The position numbers and the translations under genes are program-made. The notes beneath the pieces are model-generated. The model did not search any database and was not told the DNA's origin. It saw only the letters and a program-made list of their open reading frames with translations. A stretch of 64,000 nt of DNA from Bog-756 sp963718405 (GTDB lineage: Bacteria > Actinomycetota > Acidimicrobiia > Acidimicrobiales > RAAP-2): assembly GCA_963718405.1 (NCBI GenBank), contig CAVQYZ010000004.1, positions 372,001 to 436,000 on the forward strand. The letters are read 5' to 3'. Position 1 is the stretch's first letter. The number at the start of each line of letters is the position of its first letter. Below are positions 8,475-17,097 of this stretch, piece after piece.

Positions 8475-8984
8475 GTGAGTGCATCGACGGACGAGGCTTC
8501 GAGCTCCTTTGACGCCTATTTCCGTGCCTCCAAGCAGCCGTTGCTGTCAATGGCGTACCTGCTCACCGGAGACATGCAGATTGCTCAGGATCTGACTCAA
8601 GAGGCCTTCCTCCGAACGTGGAGTCGGTGGAGCCGAATCGGCACCTACGATGATCCTCAGGGGTGGACCCGGCGTGTGCTCTACAACCTGGTGGTGAGTC
8701 AGAGTAGGCGCAACAAGTCCAGAAATAGGTCCCTCGATCGGCCTCGGTCCGTTCCTCCGCCGGATGAGCTGCATCTGATGCTGGCGTCGGTTCTTCGATC
8801 GTTGCCCGAGAACCAGATGAGAGCGCTCCTTTTTCACGATGGAGCAGGAATGTCGGTGAAGGAAGTCGCCACCGAGATGGGTGCACCCGAGGGGACGGTC
8901 AAGGCGTGGCTGAGCCGCGGCAGGTCCGCGGCGGCCGCCGCACTTACGACGGTTCGCAATGACAAGGAGGGCCATGACGACTGA
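8475..8984 (+). CDS. SigE-family ECF sigma factor
   Basis: The 169-residue product has sigma region 2 (DAYFRASKQPLLSMAYLLTG, AQDLTQEAFLRTWSRWSRI, PQGWTRRVLYNLVVSQSRR) and region 4 (LRSLPENQMRALLFHDGAGM, then VKEVATEMGAPEGTVKAWLS). This arrangement is typical of the actinobacterial SigE family. GTG 8475 is chosen because GGAGG lies five bases upstream (8465-8469); the frame is open further but without conservation. Its end overlaps the next gene by 11 bases, so the two are translationally coupled and the downstream membrane protein is the likely partner. Confidence 0.88.
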   Translation: MSASTDEASSSFDAYFRASKQPLLSMAYLLTGDMQIAQDLTQEAFLRTWSRWSRIGTYDDPQGWTRRVLYNLVVSQSRRNKSRNRSLDRPRSVPPPDELHLMLASVLRSLPENQMRALLFHDGAGMSVKEVATEMGAPEGTVKAWLSRGRSAAAAALTTVRNDKEGHDD

Positions 8985-9723
8985 ACAGGAACGAGTCCAA
9001 GTGCTCGTCCGGGAGATGTATGAAACTGCTGAGAGTGCAGAGTGGGATCTATCACCGGCGAATGTCCGAGCGCAGCGCCGCCGTCACAAAGTATTGCCGC
9101 CAGATCCGAAGGTTCTCGTCTTGGTGGCATGCGCCGCCGCTCTGATCATCACCGGGTTCTTCGTGTTTGTTGGACCAACTTCTCATAAACCGGCGTTTGT
9201 GGCGGCACCCACAAGCACCACTTCCACCATCAACCCCGGCACGTTGGCGGCCACTCTGGCCTGTGTTTCAGAGTTCGCTCCGGGCACTTCCCAGCCCGAC
9301 GTGGTGTTGGTTGGCAAGTCCTTGTACACGGCCAGGGCCCTGATAGAAGCTTCGGCTCAGAGTTGGAGGATCGTCGCCGAGAACGGCACCTGCGAGAACG
9401 TGACATCAGACCTCCAATCGGGCCGCGTCGATCTGTGGATCGTTGACGGTCACGTCATCAAAGCCGTGCTTGAAGGATCCCCTTTGACAACGAAACCCAC
9501 GACGAGCCGGGGCGCCCATGCGGTTACCGTCCCGAACGTTGTCGACCTCGGTCGATCTCAGGCGGCCAGTGCTCTTGACGCTGCGGACCTCCGGGTAGGA
9601 ACCATTCGTATCGTGACCAAGGCCGGCATCGGACCCGACAAGGTGGTGAGCGAGTCCCCAGTTGCCGGGAGCTCGGTGGCTCCCGGTTCTTCAGTCGATC
9701 TCGAGGTCTCCGGTAGGCATTGA
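8974..9723 (+). CDS. Single-pass membrane protein with C-terminal PASTA domain, sigma-factor partner
   Basis: A cytoplasmic segment of about 45 residues (MTTEQERVQVLVREMYETAE...) leads to one membrane helix (VLVLVACAAALIITGFFVFV). An outer region with two Cys (ACVSEF, GTCENV) follows, and then a PASTA domain: VTVPNVVDLGRSQAASALDA to VVSESPVAGSSVAPGSSVDL. PASTA domains often bind muropeptides or beta-lactams. Placed where an anti-sigma factor is expected and overlapping the sigma gene, it probably holds or regulates it, but no known anti-sigma fold is recognisable. ATG 8974 follows AAGGAGG (8964-8970) closely; ATG 8959 is the alternative. Confidence 0.75.
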   Translation: MTTEQERVQVLVREMYETAESAEWDLSPANVRAQRRRHKVLPPDPKVLVLVACAAALIITGFFVFVGPTSHKPAFVAAPTSTTSTINPGTLAATLACVSEFAPGTSQPDVVLVGKSLYTARALIEASAQSWRIVAENGTCENVTSDLQSGRVDLWIVDGHVIKAVLEGSPLTTKPTTSRGAHAVTVPNVVDLGRSQAASALDAADLRVGTIRIVTKAGIGPDKVVSESPVAGSSVAPGSSVDLEVSGRH

Positions 9724-9773
9724 GGCCAGGTTGTCCTGGCCGTCGATGGCGGTCACCCCATCAGCAGACATTG

Positions 9774-10464
9774 CTAAGGGCGTCTAAGCATTCCATCAAT
9801 CAGTTCGTGAAATTGCGCAGGCGTCAACCCACCCCCTTCTGACGCGCCGGATACGGGCCCGAGGATGATGAACTCATTGACGAGAACTGTGTAGAGATGA
9901 GCGATCGCTCCTGCATCACCGTCCCGAACCTGACCTCTTGCCTGCCCCTCGGCGACAAGACCCGCAAGATTCTTCATAATGTTGAGATAGCGATCATCAA
10001 CCTCTTCCGCGAAATTCGGCAAGCACCGGTGCAGTGATCTCCGGGCCTCCGCGAAGGTGTCGCAGCATGAGCCGAAAGAATGGCCGCTCGGCAAAGAAGT
10101 CCACGGTGAGGTCGACGATGGCCTGAAGCTTGTAAAGCGGCTCGCCAGCCTCCTCGGCCGCATCTCGTATGAGTTGATTGAGCTCGTCGGTACGCCGGGA
10201 GAGGGTTTCCGACAGAAGATGCTGCTTGTTCTCGAAGAAAAGATAGATCGCAGCTGTGGAGAATCCCGACAACACTGCGATCCTGCGGAGGGAACCGTCA
10301 CGGAATCCGTCCTCGCCGAAGACTTGCTCCGCAGCATCGAGAATCTCCACCCGGTTCTCAGCTCGCCGCGTGGCACGCCGTTCTGCTCGGCGTTCCCGCA
10401 CGATTTCGGCCTCACTGGTTCCGCCGTCTTCCACCGCTGCGCCCTCAAGGGGCCGGCTGCTCAT
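9774..10464 (-). CDS. TetR/AcrR family transcriptional regulator, interrupted by a +1 frameshift
   Basis: The N-terminal helix-turn-helix is typical: ILDAAEQVFGEDGFRDGSLR then IAVLSGFSTAAIYLFFENKQ. The ligand domain runs DFFAERPFFRLMLRHLRGGP and, after a one-base shift near 10020, LPNFAEEVDDRYLNIMKNLA to LTPAQFHELIDGMLRRP. Either frame alone is truncated. Start ATG 10464 overlaps the end of the P450 gene by four bases (ATGA), so it is the last gene of the SnoaL-P450-TetR operon and probably controls it. A possible binding site is the imperfect repeat at 12152-12171. Confidence 0.82.
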
Positions 10465-11681
10465 TGGGGAATCAGTTTGATGGGCAAACTGGCATGACGC
10501 CGTATCATGAGGCTCTCGACCCGCATCGGCGCATGGTCAGCATCGAGAAGAAACTCGCTGGTTCGTTCGAGCATGGCGGAAAGGACGATGCGGGCCTCGA
10601 TACGTGCCAGGGCTGCACCGACGCAATAGTGGATCCCTTTGCCAAAAGCCAGATGTCGGCGGAGCTTCTGGCGATCCAACATGACATGGTCCGGTCGCTC
10701 AAACTGATCTGGGTCGCGGTTTGCTGCACCCCACAACAGTAGGACGGTGGCTTCAGGGGGAATGACAATGCCGCCCAGCGTCGTCACCTCTGGCACATGC
10801 CGCATGAGAAAGCGAAACGGGGATTCCAAGCGCAATGCTTCTTCGATGAATGCTGGAACCAAGCTGAGATCGTTGCGTAAGCGGTGTTGAAGCAAGACGT
10901 CCTCGCAAAGCAGTCGCACGGCATTCCCGAGAAGGCTTGTGGTGGATTCTCCTCCAGCGCTGAGCAACGTGTGAAGCACGACACACGCCTCGTGAGCAGT
11001 AAAGACGTCACGGTCGACGCCGCGGGCGACGGCACCGAGAATGTCATCTCGCTCTTGATCAGCCGCAGCTGTCAGTTGATTACCGATCCACAATTCGATG
11101 TCCCCAATGCGGGCGACCAGTTCCTTGAGCCGGGAAAGTGACCGCGTTGCACTGAGCATGGCCGTGGAGTCGAACGCCGCCTGAAGGAGCATGCCCGGAT
11201 CGCTGTCGGCAAAGCCTATGAGCCGGCCAATCATGGTGATCGGCACGAGGTTGCCAATCTCGGCCATGAAGTCGACGCTCTGGCGCTGCAAGGCTCTTGA
11301 GATGCATTGATCGGCGATCAAGTCGACCTCTGGCTCGAGTGCGTCCATTCGCTTGGCGACAAGTTCAGAGAACACCAAATCGCGATGGAGCGCATGATCG
11401 GGGGGATCGGCGGTAGCCAGGGCATCGACACCCGCATCACCGAACGAGAAGCGACTGGGAAGACCCTCGTCATCGCGATAGAGCAACGCTCGCATGTTCG
11501 ACGAGAAGTCCTCGGGACGGGCGACAGCGTCGGCAACCAAGGCGTACGAACTGACCGTAAAGACGTCTCGCCCCGGAACCTGCCAGACCGGGGCCAGGCG
11601 TTGCAGCTGGCGGTAGAACGGATAGGGATCCTCGATCACGTCTGGATCGAGCAAAAGTGTTCCGCTGAGTACCTCGGTCAT
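10461..11681 (-). CDS. Cytochrome P450
   Basis: This is a soluble bacterial P450 of 406 residues, the usual length. The haem-binding loop is FGKGIHYCVGAALARIEA with the thiolate Cys; the I-helix oxygen-activation motif is LLSAGGESTTSLLG; the K-helix ExxR is in EEALRLESPFR. Like other bacterial class I P450s it needs ferredoxin and reductase, neither of which is encoded nearby. The frame is open to 11876, but ATG 11681 gives the normal N-terminus (MTEVLSGTLLLDPDVIEDPY) and overlaps the stop of the SnoaL-like gene. The substrate is unknown; pairing with a SnoaL-fold protein and TetR suggests steroid, terpene or polyketide chemistry (inference). Confidence 0.93.
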   Translation of the reverse strand: MTEVLSGTLLLDPDVIEDPYPFYRQLQRLAPVWQVPGRDVFTVSSYALVADAVARPEDFSSNMRALLYRDDEGLPSRFSFGDAGVDALATADPPDHALHRDLVFSELVAKRMDALEPEVDLIADQCISRALQRQSVDFMAEIGNLVPITMIGRLIGFADSDPGMLLQAAFDSTAMLSATRSLSRLKELVARIGDIELWIGNQLTAAADQERDDILGAVARGVDRDVFTAHEACVVLHTLLSAGGESTTSLLGNAVRLLCEDVLLQHRLRNDLSLVPAFIEEALRLESPFRFLMRHVPEVTTLGGIVIPPEATVLLLWGAANRDPDQFERPDHVMLDRQKLRRHLAFGKGIHYCVGAALARIEARIVLSAMLERTSEFLLDADHAPMRVESLMIRRHASLPIKLIPQ

Positions 11682-12110
11682 TGGATCGATCCAAGCGCAG
11701 GGGCCCCACCGATTTGGCGAAAGAGCTCCAGAGGGTCTGCGAAAGTCCACGTCGTCCGAACCAGGCTGGCTTCGAACTCGTAGACTTCGCATGTCGCCAC
11801 GTCGATCGCTCGATGCGTCGCACCACAGCCCAAGTATTCGCTGGCATGGACACCGCGCAGCTGCCACGAGGCGCATACAAATTCGCCGACCTCAAACAGA
11901 TGTTGCTCGCATAAGCGCAGTGATTCGAATGCCCGTTGCAACCGCTCGAAGTTCTCCCTCACGTCGTCAAGAGCCAGGGGGTCCTCGAAACCGGCAACCC
12001 ACCGGAGACACGCAGGATCGAAGCACCCCAAATAGCCATCGACATCTCCATTGTTCAGCCTGCGGACGGCCTCCCGAATGGTTTCAATTTCCGCTGCAAT
12101 TCCGGCTCAT
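11678..12110 (-). CDS. SnoaL-like (NTF2 fold) protein, frameshift just after start
   Basis: The translated frame includes EIETIREAVRRLNNGDVDGY, FDPACLRWVAG, NFERLQRAFESLRL and FVCASWQLRGVHASEYLGCG, the pattern of SnoaL-like or ester-cyclase NTF2-fold proteins. Such proteins act as small isomerases, hydrolases or cyclases in a cone-shaped pocket. ATG 12110 has GGGAG nine bases upstream, but the frame needs one base removed near 12105 to join MSG to IAAEIE; otherwise only a TTG start at 12031 is available. The stop overlaps the P450 start (ATGA). Same operon as the P450 and TetR genes. Confidence 0.7.
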
Positions 12111-12143
12111 TACGGGAAACTCCCAAATGGTGATCGGCACTTC

Positions 12144-12171
12144 ATTATAGTGGACAGCGGTTTACTGTTCC
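12144..12171 (-). promoter_or_regulatory. Candidate promoter and TetR operator for the SnoaL-P450-TetR operon
   Basis: Reading on the minus strand, TATAAT (12149-12144) is a perfect -10 hexamer 34 bases upstream of the SnoaL start. An imperfect inverted repeat, GGACAG (12152-12157) and CTGTTCC (12165-12171), lies in the -10/-35 spacer, a usual place for TetR binding. The -35 (GGGAAC, 17-base spacing) is poor, which may mean an activator or an extended -10 is needed. Confidence 0.45.
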
Positions 12172-12266
12172 CCTAGAGTCGACGGCGGCACCAGATACGG
12201 ACCACCGCCTCCGATCCAGCGCCCACGGTGATTCAAGGCCGGATGTACCGGGGGGAGTACTCAAAA

Positions 12267-13577
12267 ATGCACGTATGGAACGCCGAGGTCGTGACCAGGT
12301 GCCGGCTCGGTTCCCGGGCAGTCGTTCTAGGTCTCCTGTCGATGGCACTGGGTTTGGCCGCGTGCGGGAGCACCGCCTCCTCTTCAAGAGGCGGGTCAAC
12401 TGGCGGAGCTATTCCGCCGTCCGCCTTCCACGACTCGACCGGCATAACCACTTCGTCGGTGACCATCGGCAATATTTCGACGCAAACCGCGGGGCTCTTC
12501 ACGGGTGCTGCGATTGGCACGGAGGCTTATGCGGACTATGTGAACTCTCAAGGTGGCGTTCACGGCCGCAGGCTCATCGTCGACAGCGCTAACGACAACT
12601 TCCTTGGTGCAACGAACAAACAGCTCACGACGGTGGCAGTCCAAAGTGACTTCGCTCTGGTCGGTGATTTCTCGCTCGAGGACAGCTTCGGAGGCACCGT
12701 GCTGGCGGCGAATCCACAAATGGCCAACATCTCCGAGTCACTTGACGCCCGGACAAATGCGCTGCCGAACAGTTTCAGTCCGAATCCGGCTGCGGGCGGG
12801 TACTACCTCGGACCACTCGTCTATTTCCAGAAGAAGTACCCCAACGCGGTCTCCCATACCGGCGCATTGATCGCCGACTACGGATCGGCCGAGACGGTCT
12901 GGAATGGAGAGAAGGCGGCAATGCAGCATCTGGGCTACAAGGTGGTCTTCGACCCCACCTTTCCGGTGACGCAAACCGACTTCACGCAGAATGTCATTGC
13001 CATGAGGCAGGCCGGAGTCAAGATTCTCTTCCTCGAGCAGATGCCGGAGAACTATGCGTCGGCCGTAGTGAGAGCACTCAACCAGCAGGATTTTCATCCG
13101 GTGGTCGTTCTGGGCACATCGACCTACAGCAATGAGCTGGTGCCGGACTCCGGGGGAGCATCTGCCATTGACGGTGCCTATCTCGAACAGCCAACGGCCC
13201 TGTTCTTAGGAGGGGATGCCGCCAGCCTTCCGGCTGTGGCCACGTTCCTGCGCTGGGTCCAGGTGGCATCCCCGGGATTCAAGCCTGATTACTACACCCT
13301 CGCTGGCTGGTTGTCAGCCAGTCTCTTCACCCAGGCCCTTCGCTCCGCTGGCAATAATCCGACCAGAGGATCCCTCCTCACGGCGCTCAGGAAGATTACC
13401 TCCTTCAACGGAAACTACCTGGTTGGAACGGGCAACCCCGCGGCCAAGAAACCCACCAACTGCTACATCCTGGCCATCATCGATAAAGGGCAGTTTCAAC
13501 GTCTGGATGATCCGCCCGTGAATGGACCAGCGCACGGATACCGGTGCGACCAGCCCTACTTCTACCCGCCAAAGTGA
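12267..13577 (+). CDS. Branched-chain amino acid/amide-type ABC transporter substrate-binding lipoprotein (LivK-like)
   Basis: The protein starts with a lipoprotein signal peptide ending LGLAACG, so Cys is the lipidated residue. The rest is a type 1 periplasmic binding protein: SVTIGNISTQTAGLFTGAAI, DYVNSQGGVHGRRL, FALVGDFSLEDS, KKYPNAVSHTGALIADYGSA and YTLAGWLSASLFTQALRSAG. ATG 12267 is preceded by GGGGGGAG at a good distance; longer starts exist but break the signal peptide. The permease and ATPase genes expected for this transporter class are absent nearby. Its neighbours on the other strand are the P450 operon, so it may bind that operon's substrate (inference). Confidence 0.87.
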   Translation: MHVWNAEVVTRCRLGSRAVVLGLLSMALGLAACGSTASSSRGGSTGGAIPPSAFHDSTGITTSSVTIGNISTQTAGLFTGAAIGTEAYADYVNSQGGVHGRRLIVDSANDNFLGATNKQLTTVAVQSDFALVGDFSLEDSFGGTVLAANPQMANISESLDARTNALPNSFSPNPAAGGYYLGPLVYFQKKYPNAVSHTGALIADYGSAETVWNGEKAAMQHLGYKVVFDPTFPVTQTDFTQNVIAMRQAGVKILFLEQMPENYASAVVRALNQQDFHPVVVLGTSTYSNELVPDSGGASAIDGAYLEQPTALFLGGDAASLPAVATFLRWVQVASPGFKPDYYTLAGWLSASLFTQALRSAGNNPTRGSLLTALRKITSFNGNYLVGTGNPAAKKPTNCYILAIIDKGQFQRLDDPPVNGPAHGYRCDQPYFYPPK

Positions 13578-13967
13578 CGCTTTGTCAGCCGGCTTTGGCA
13601 CTCAATGCCCCCAGGACGGACAGTTTCGCCACAGGAGCCGCCCGTGCGAGCAATTCGGCCTGCGTCGCGGCGCTGTTGTGGCCGGAGCGCTAAAGCCTCC
13701 TTCGCATCTGTGGACGTGACTCTCCACAGCAAAGGAGGTGGCCGGAGGCACCAGCTGGACGCTGGTCAGGCGTGAGGAGTCAAGCAGGTACCGGAGCCAC
13801 TGTCGCCCAGGTACCGGAGCCGCATCCGGAAGTGTCAACCAGGAGCCGGAGCCACTGGGAAAGCATGAACCGGAATTTCACACGAATCCGATTGTAGCGA
13901 TTATGGGTTTTTATGGGATGTCCGACCTATAACCTCAGCGGAAAACCGCCAAAAACCGTCCCCACCT
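13578..13967. other. Gene-free stretch with short degenerate repeats beside tRNA-Lys
   Basis: No gene is supported here. Three imperfect copies of a unit like CAGGTACCGGAGCCACTG occur near 13785-13860 (CAGGTACCGGAGCCACTG, CAGGTACCGGAGCCGCAT, CAGGAGCCGGAGCCACTG). The part next to the tRNA (about 13870-13930) is clearly more AT-rich than the surroundings. Together these could be the scar of an element once inserted at the tRNA 3' end, but no integrase or terminal repeat remains. Confidence 0.35.
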
Positions 13968-14043
13968 TGGTGCGCCCCCCCGGACTCGAACCCAGGAACC
14001 TTCGGATTAAGAATCCGATGCTCTACCGTTGAGCTAGGGGCGC
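13968..14043 (-). tRNA. tRNA-Lys (anticodon CTT), 3' CCA encoded
   Basis: A complete cloverleaf reads on the minus strand. The acceptor stem GCGCCCC pairs perfectly with GGGGCGC, the D-arm has GCTC/GAGC, and the anticodon stem TCGGA/TCCGA encloses the loop TTCTTAA with CTT at 34-36. The T-loop is TTCGAGT with stem CCTGG/CCGGG. The discriminator is A and CCA follows in the DNA (13970-13968). It reads Lys codon AAG, the main Lys codon in high-GC genomes. It lies close to a LysRS gene and an MprF-like lysyl-lipid synthase. Confidence 0.96.
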
Positions 14044-14172
14044 CCGGGCAGCATAAATCGACAACCCCAGGTCGTCAATGGCAAACGAACGGGACGCTCG
14101 ACAGGTGGCGGATCGATCGAGGGGCAGCCATGGCCCGGCGCGTCGATGACGCCGCCGACCAACCAAGGAGGA

Positions 14173-15483
14173 TCAGGGCACCGGTGGCGTGCAGTGGGCC
14201 GGTACATGGGCGGGCGGCGGCGTCAGACCCAGGCGCCACGAAATCCACGGCAACGAGTCCTTGAACGCTACCGACCAGAAACTGAAGGAGTGGATCCCCG
14301 GGGGCAGCGTCACACAGACCTGCATCCCGGTCTTCAGGGCCAGGGCGCTCAGCTGCCGGGCCGCCGCCAGTGGTTGGGGGTCGCTCTGGCCGGCGGTGAA
14401 CCATCCACCCAGGGTCGGGTACTTCTTGCCGGTCAGCAGGGTCACCGGGTTGTGGGCCAGGTAGTTGGCCTTCGACCCGCCGTACAGCGTGGTGATGGTC
14501 TGTTGGGCGTTGTCGTCGAGGTAGGTCGGTGACGCATACCCCGAGTAGTCGCCGAAGGTCTGGAAGACCTTTGGATTCCGCAGTGCCAGCATGCTGGCGC
14601 AGGTCCCACCATCGGAAAGCCCGGCCACGGCCAGCGAGTGCTTGCCGATGGCCGCGTTGAACTCGGACTGCATGTAATTGGGCACATCTTTGACCAGATA
14701 GGTCTCGGCGTTCCCGAAGTGGCTGTTGGAGCACTCGGTGTCCTGGGCGTTCCCGTTGTTGTCCGGTATGACCAGCAGGGGGGCCAGACCGTGATGCGCA
14801 TTGGCGAAGGCGGTCGAGGTCTCGTCGGCGTAGCCGGCCCGGGTCCAGTCCGAGGGCGAACCGGGGATACCGGCGATCAGCTCGATCACCGGGAGCTGGG
14901 GCTCCGGGCTCTTGAACCAACCCGGCGGCAGATACACGTAGGCCTGACCGGTCTGGAACTTCGAGATTTTCGCCGGGATGGTCACCTCGATGGTCTCACC
15001 GTGGTTCGGCAGCTTGCCCGATTCGCGGACCTGGGTCCGGATGGCCCGCAGCTGGGGTAGGTCGGTGAAGTGGTTGGCCTCTTTGCCCAGGAGCGCCGCC
15101 AGGGTGGGGTAGTAGTCGAAGTTCTCGTTGATCACGGTGAAGGCCGCTATCACGCAGAAGATCAGGGCGATGACCGAAAAGGTCCGGAGGATCCAGTGGG
15201 CCCTGGTCCAACCCAGCACGATGATGACCACCGAGTACCAGATGAGCCAGGCCCACAGATAGAAGGACGTGGGGAACTGATCCGGCACCAGATTGAAGAC
15301 GTGGATGGCCACGCCGGTCAGCACGGTGAGCACGAAGCTGATCGGTATCCCGATGGGCAGCTCCCACTTCCACGCCCCGTCGTGCCAGCCGACCGAAAGC
15401 ACCACCGAAGCCAGGGCCACGATGATCACGGTGGTTGGGAACCATCCGGTGATCAGATCCAGGGTGATGGCGAGAGTGCTCAT
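14173..15483 (-). CDS. Membrane-anchored alpha/beta-hydrolase-fold esterase (antigen 85/esterase D-like)
   Basis: Four hydrophobic helices fill the first 130 residues (WFPTTVIIVALASVVLSVGW, IPISFVLTVLTGVAIHVFNL, LWAWLIWYSVVIIVLGW, TFSVIALIFCVIAAFTVI). A catalytic domain facing outside follows. The nucleophile elbow is AGLSDGGTCASML (G-x-S-x-G), the acid is probably in TAGQSDPQP, and the His in PPGIHSFSFW. VIELIAGIPGSPSDWTRAGY and LLVIPDNNGNAQD fit the esterase_D/mycolyltransferase-like fold. The gene is divergent from lysS and the MprF-like gene. In Corynebacterium and Enterococcus, esterases beside aminoacyl-lipid synthases remove the amino acid from lipid; the same role is inferred here, not shown. 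Confidence 0.82.
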   Translation of the reverse strand: MSTLAITLDLITGWFPTTVIIVALASVVLSVGWHDGAWKWELPIGIPISFVLTVLTGVAIHVFNLVPDQFPTSFYLWAWLIWYSVVIIVLGWTRAHWILRTFSVIALIFCVIAAFTVINENFDYYPTLAALLGKEANHFTDLPQLRAIRTQVRESGKLPNHGETIEVTIPAKISKFQTGQAYVYLPPGWFKSPEPQLPVIELIAGIPGSPSDWTRAGYADETSTAFANAHHGLAPLLVIPDNNGNAQDTECSNSHFGNAETYLVKDVPNYMQSEFNAAIGKHSLAVAGLSDGGTCASMLALRNPKVFQTFGDYSGYASPTYLDDNAQQTITTLYGGSKANYLAHNPVTLLTGKKYPTLGGWFTAGQSDPQPLAAARQLSALALKTGMQVCVTLPPGIHSFSFWSVAFKDSLPWISWRLGLTPPPAHVPAHCTPPVP

Positions 15484-15585
15484 TATTTGGCCGCGGTTCT
15501 CATGTTTTGTCCGCCTAAGATATCCACTGCTACCCGTCCGAGTTGGGACCGATCAGCGGGGCGAGCCGATGAGGAGGATCTGAGA

Positions 15586-17097
15586 GTGGTAGAGCCGGGT
15601 GGCGACGACCAGGATGCGCCAACGCTCGACGTGCTGAGCGCCGAGCGACGCAAGAAGCGAGAGGTGCTGGCGGAGCAGGGGATTGACCCCTATCCGCTCC
15701 GATTCGACCGCACCGCCACCGCCGCCGAATTGCGGGAGCGCCATGGCGACCTGGAGGCCGACGTCCGAACCGGCGAGATCGTCAAGATGGCCGGTCGTCT
15801 GACCAGCATCCGTGGCCACGGAAAGCTCTCCTTCGCCACCCTCCAGGACGTCACCGGCTCGGTCCAGCTGCTGATGCAGGCCTCCGCCCTCTCCGACCAG
15901 GCCAAACTGGTGCTGGCCAACGCCGATCTGGGCGACTGGATCGGAGCCGAGGGCGAAGCCATCACCAGTCGGCGGGGGGAGCTCTCGGTCGACGTGACCG
16001 GACTGTGGCTGCTGTCCAAGGCCCTGCGCCCGCTCCCCGACAAGTGGCACGGGTTGACCGCCACCGACACCCGCTACCGGCAGCGCGAGATCGATCTCCT
16101 CGCCAATCCCGACAGCCGCCGGGTGTTCGACATCCGGTTCAAGGCCATAGCGGCCCTGCGCACGCAACTGCTGGCCGAGGAGTTCGTCGAGGTCGACACC
16201 CCGATACTCCAGCCCCAGGCGGGCGGAGCGTTGGCCCGGCCCTTCATGACCCACGCCAACGCCCTCGATATCGACCTCAGCCTGCGCATCGCCCCCGAGC
16301 TCTATCTCAAGCGCTTGGTGGTCGGGGGGTATGAGCGGGTATTCGAGATCGCCCGCAACTTTCGCAACGAGGGCATCGACACCCGCCACAGCCCGGAGTT
16401 CACGGCCTTGGAGGCCTACCGGGCCTTCGGTGATGTCAACGACGGGATGGACCTCACGGAGCGACTGATCATAGGGGCCGCCCAGTCAGCCACCGGTCGG
16501 CTGGACTTCACCGTCGGGGACCGGTCCATCGGGCTCTCGCCGCCCTGGCCCCGCCGCCAGATGCTCGACTGGCTCGAGGAGGTGGTGGGGCGGCGCCTCC
16601 ATCCCACCGATCCCGTCGAGGACGTGCGAGCCGTCTGCCAGGAGCGCGACGTCGACTTCCTGCCCGAGTGGGGCTCGGGCAAATTGATCTTCGAGCTGTA
16701 CGACACGCTCCTGCTGCCCACCGTGGTGAGCCCGGTGTTCATCGTCGGCTTCCCGGTCGAGGTGTCGCCCCTGGCCCGCCACACCGCCGACGACCCGACG
16801 CTGGCCGACCGGTTCGAGCTGGCCATCGACGCCAAGGAGTTCGCCAACGGCTACAGCGAGCTCAACATCCCCGAAGAGCAGAAGGATCGGTTCAAGGGCG
16901 AGGCCGAGGCGGTGGCCCGCGGTGACCTCGAGGCCCATCCGGCCGACCTGGCCTTCGTCCGGGCCCTGGAATACGGCCTGCCCCCCACCTCGGGGATCGG
17001 CATCGGGGTGGATCGGCTGATCATGCTATTGGCCGAGGTGGAAGCCATCCGAGACGTCATCCTCTTCCCGATGATGCGACCCGAGGTCACCGGTTGA
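15586..17097 (+). CDS. lysS: Lysyl-tRNA synthetase, class II
   Basis: The 503-residue protein has the N-terminal anticodon-binding OB fold (KMAGRLTSIRGHGKLSFATL) and the class II catalytic core. Motif 2 is FEIARNFRNEGIDTRHSPEF and motif 3 ends in GIGIGVDRLIMLLAEV. Lys recognition blocks such as RIAPELYLKRLVVGGYERVF and LDIDLSLR are intact. GTG 15586 follows GAGGAGG (15571-15577); the open frame extends upstream but without conservation. The stop overlaps the TTG start of the next gene, so lysS and the MprF-like gene are coupled. In mycobacteria the two activities are fused as LysX; here they are separate genes in one operon. It could be the only LysRS or one dedicated to lipid lysylation. Confidence 0.94.
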   Translation: MVEPGGDDQDAPTLDVLSAERRKKREVLAEQGIDPYPLRFDRTATAAELRERHGDLEADVRTGEIVKMAGRLTSIRGHGKLSFATLQDVTGSVQLLMQASALSDQAKLVLANADLGDWIGAEGEAITSRRGELSVDVTGLWLLSKALRPLPDKWHGLTATDTRYRQREIDLLANPDSRRVFDIRFKAIAALRTQLLAEEFVEVDTPILQPQAGGALARPFMTHANALDIDLSLRIAPELYLKRLVVGGYERVFEIARNFRNEGIDTRHSPEFTALEAYRAFGDVNDGMDLTERLIIGAAQSATGRLDFTVGDRSIGLSPPWPRRQMLDWLEEVVGRRLHPTDPVEDVRAVCQERDVDFLPEWGSGKLIFELYDTLLLPTVVSPVFIVGFPVEVSPLARHTADDPTLADRFELAIDAKEFANGYSELNIPEEQKDRFKGEAEAVARGDLEAHPADLAFVRALEYGLPPTSGIGIGVDRLIMLLAEVEAIRDVILFPMMRPEVTG

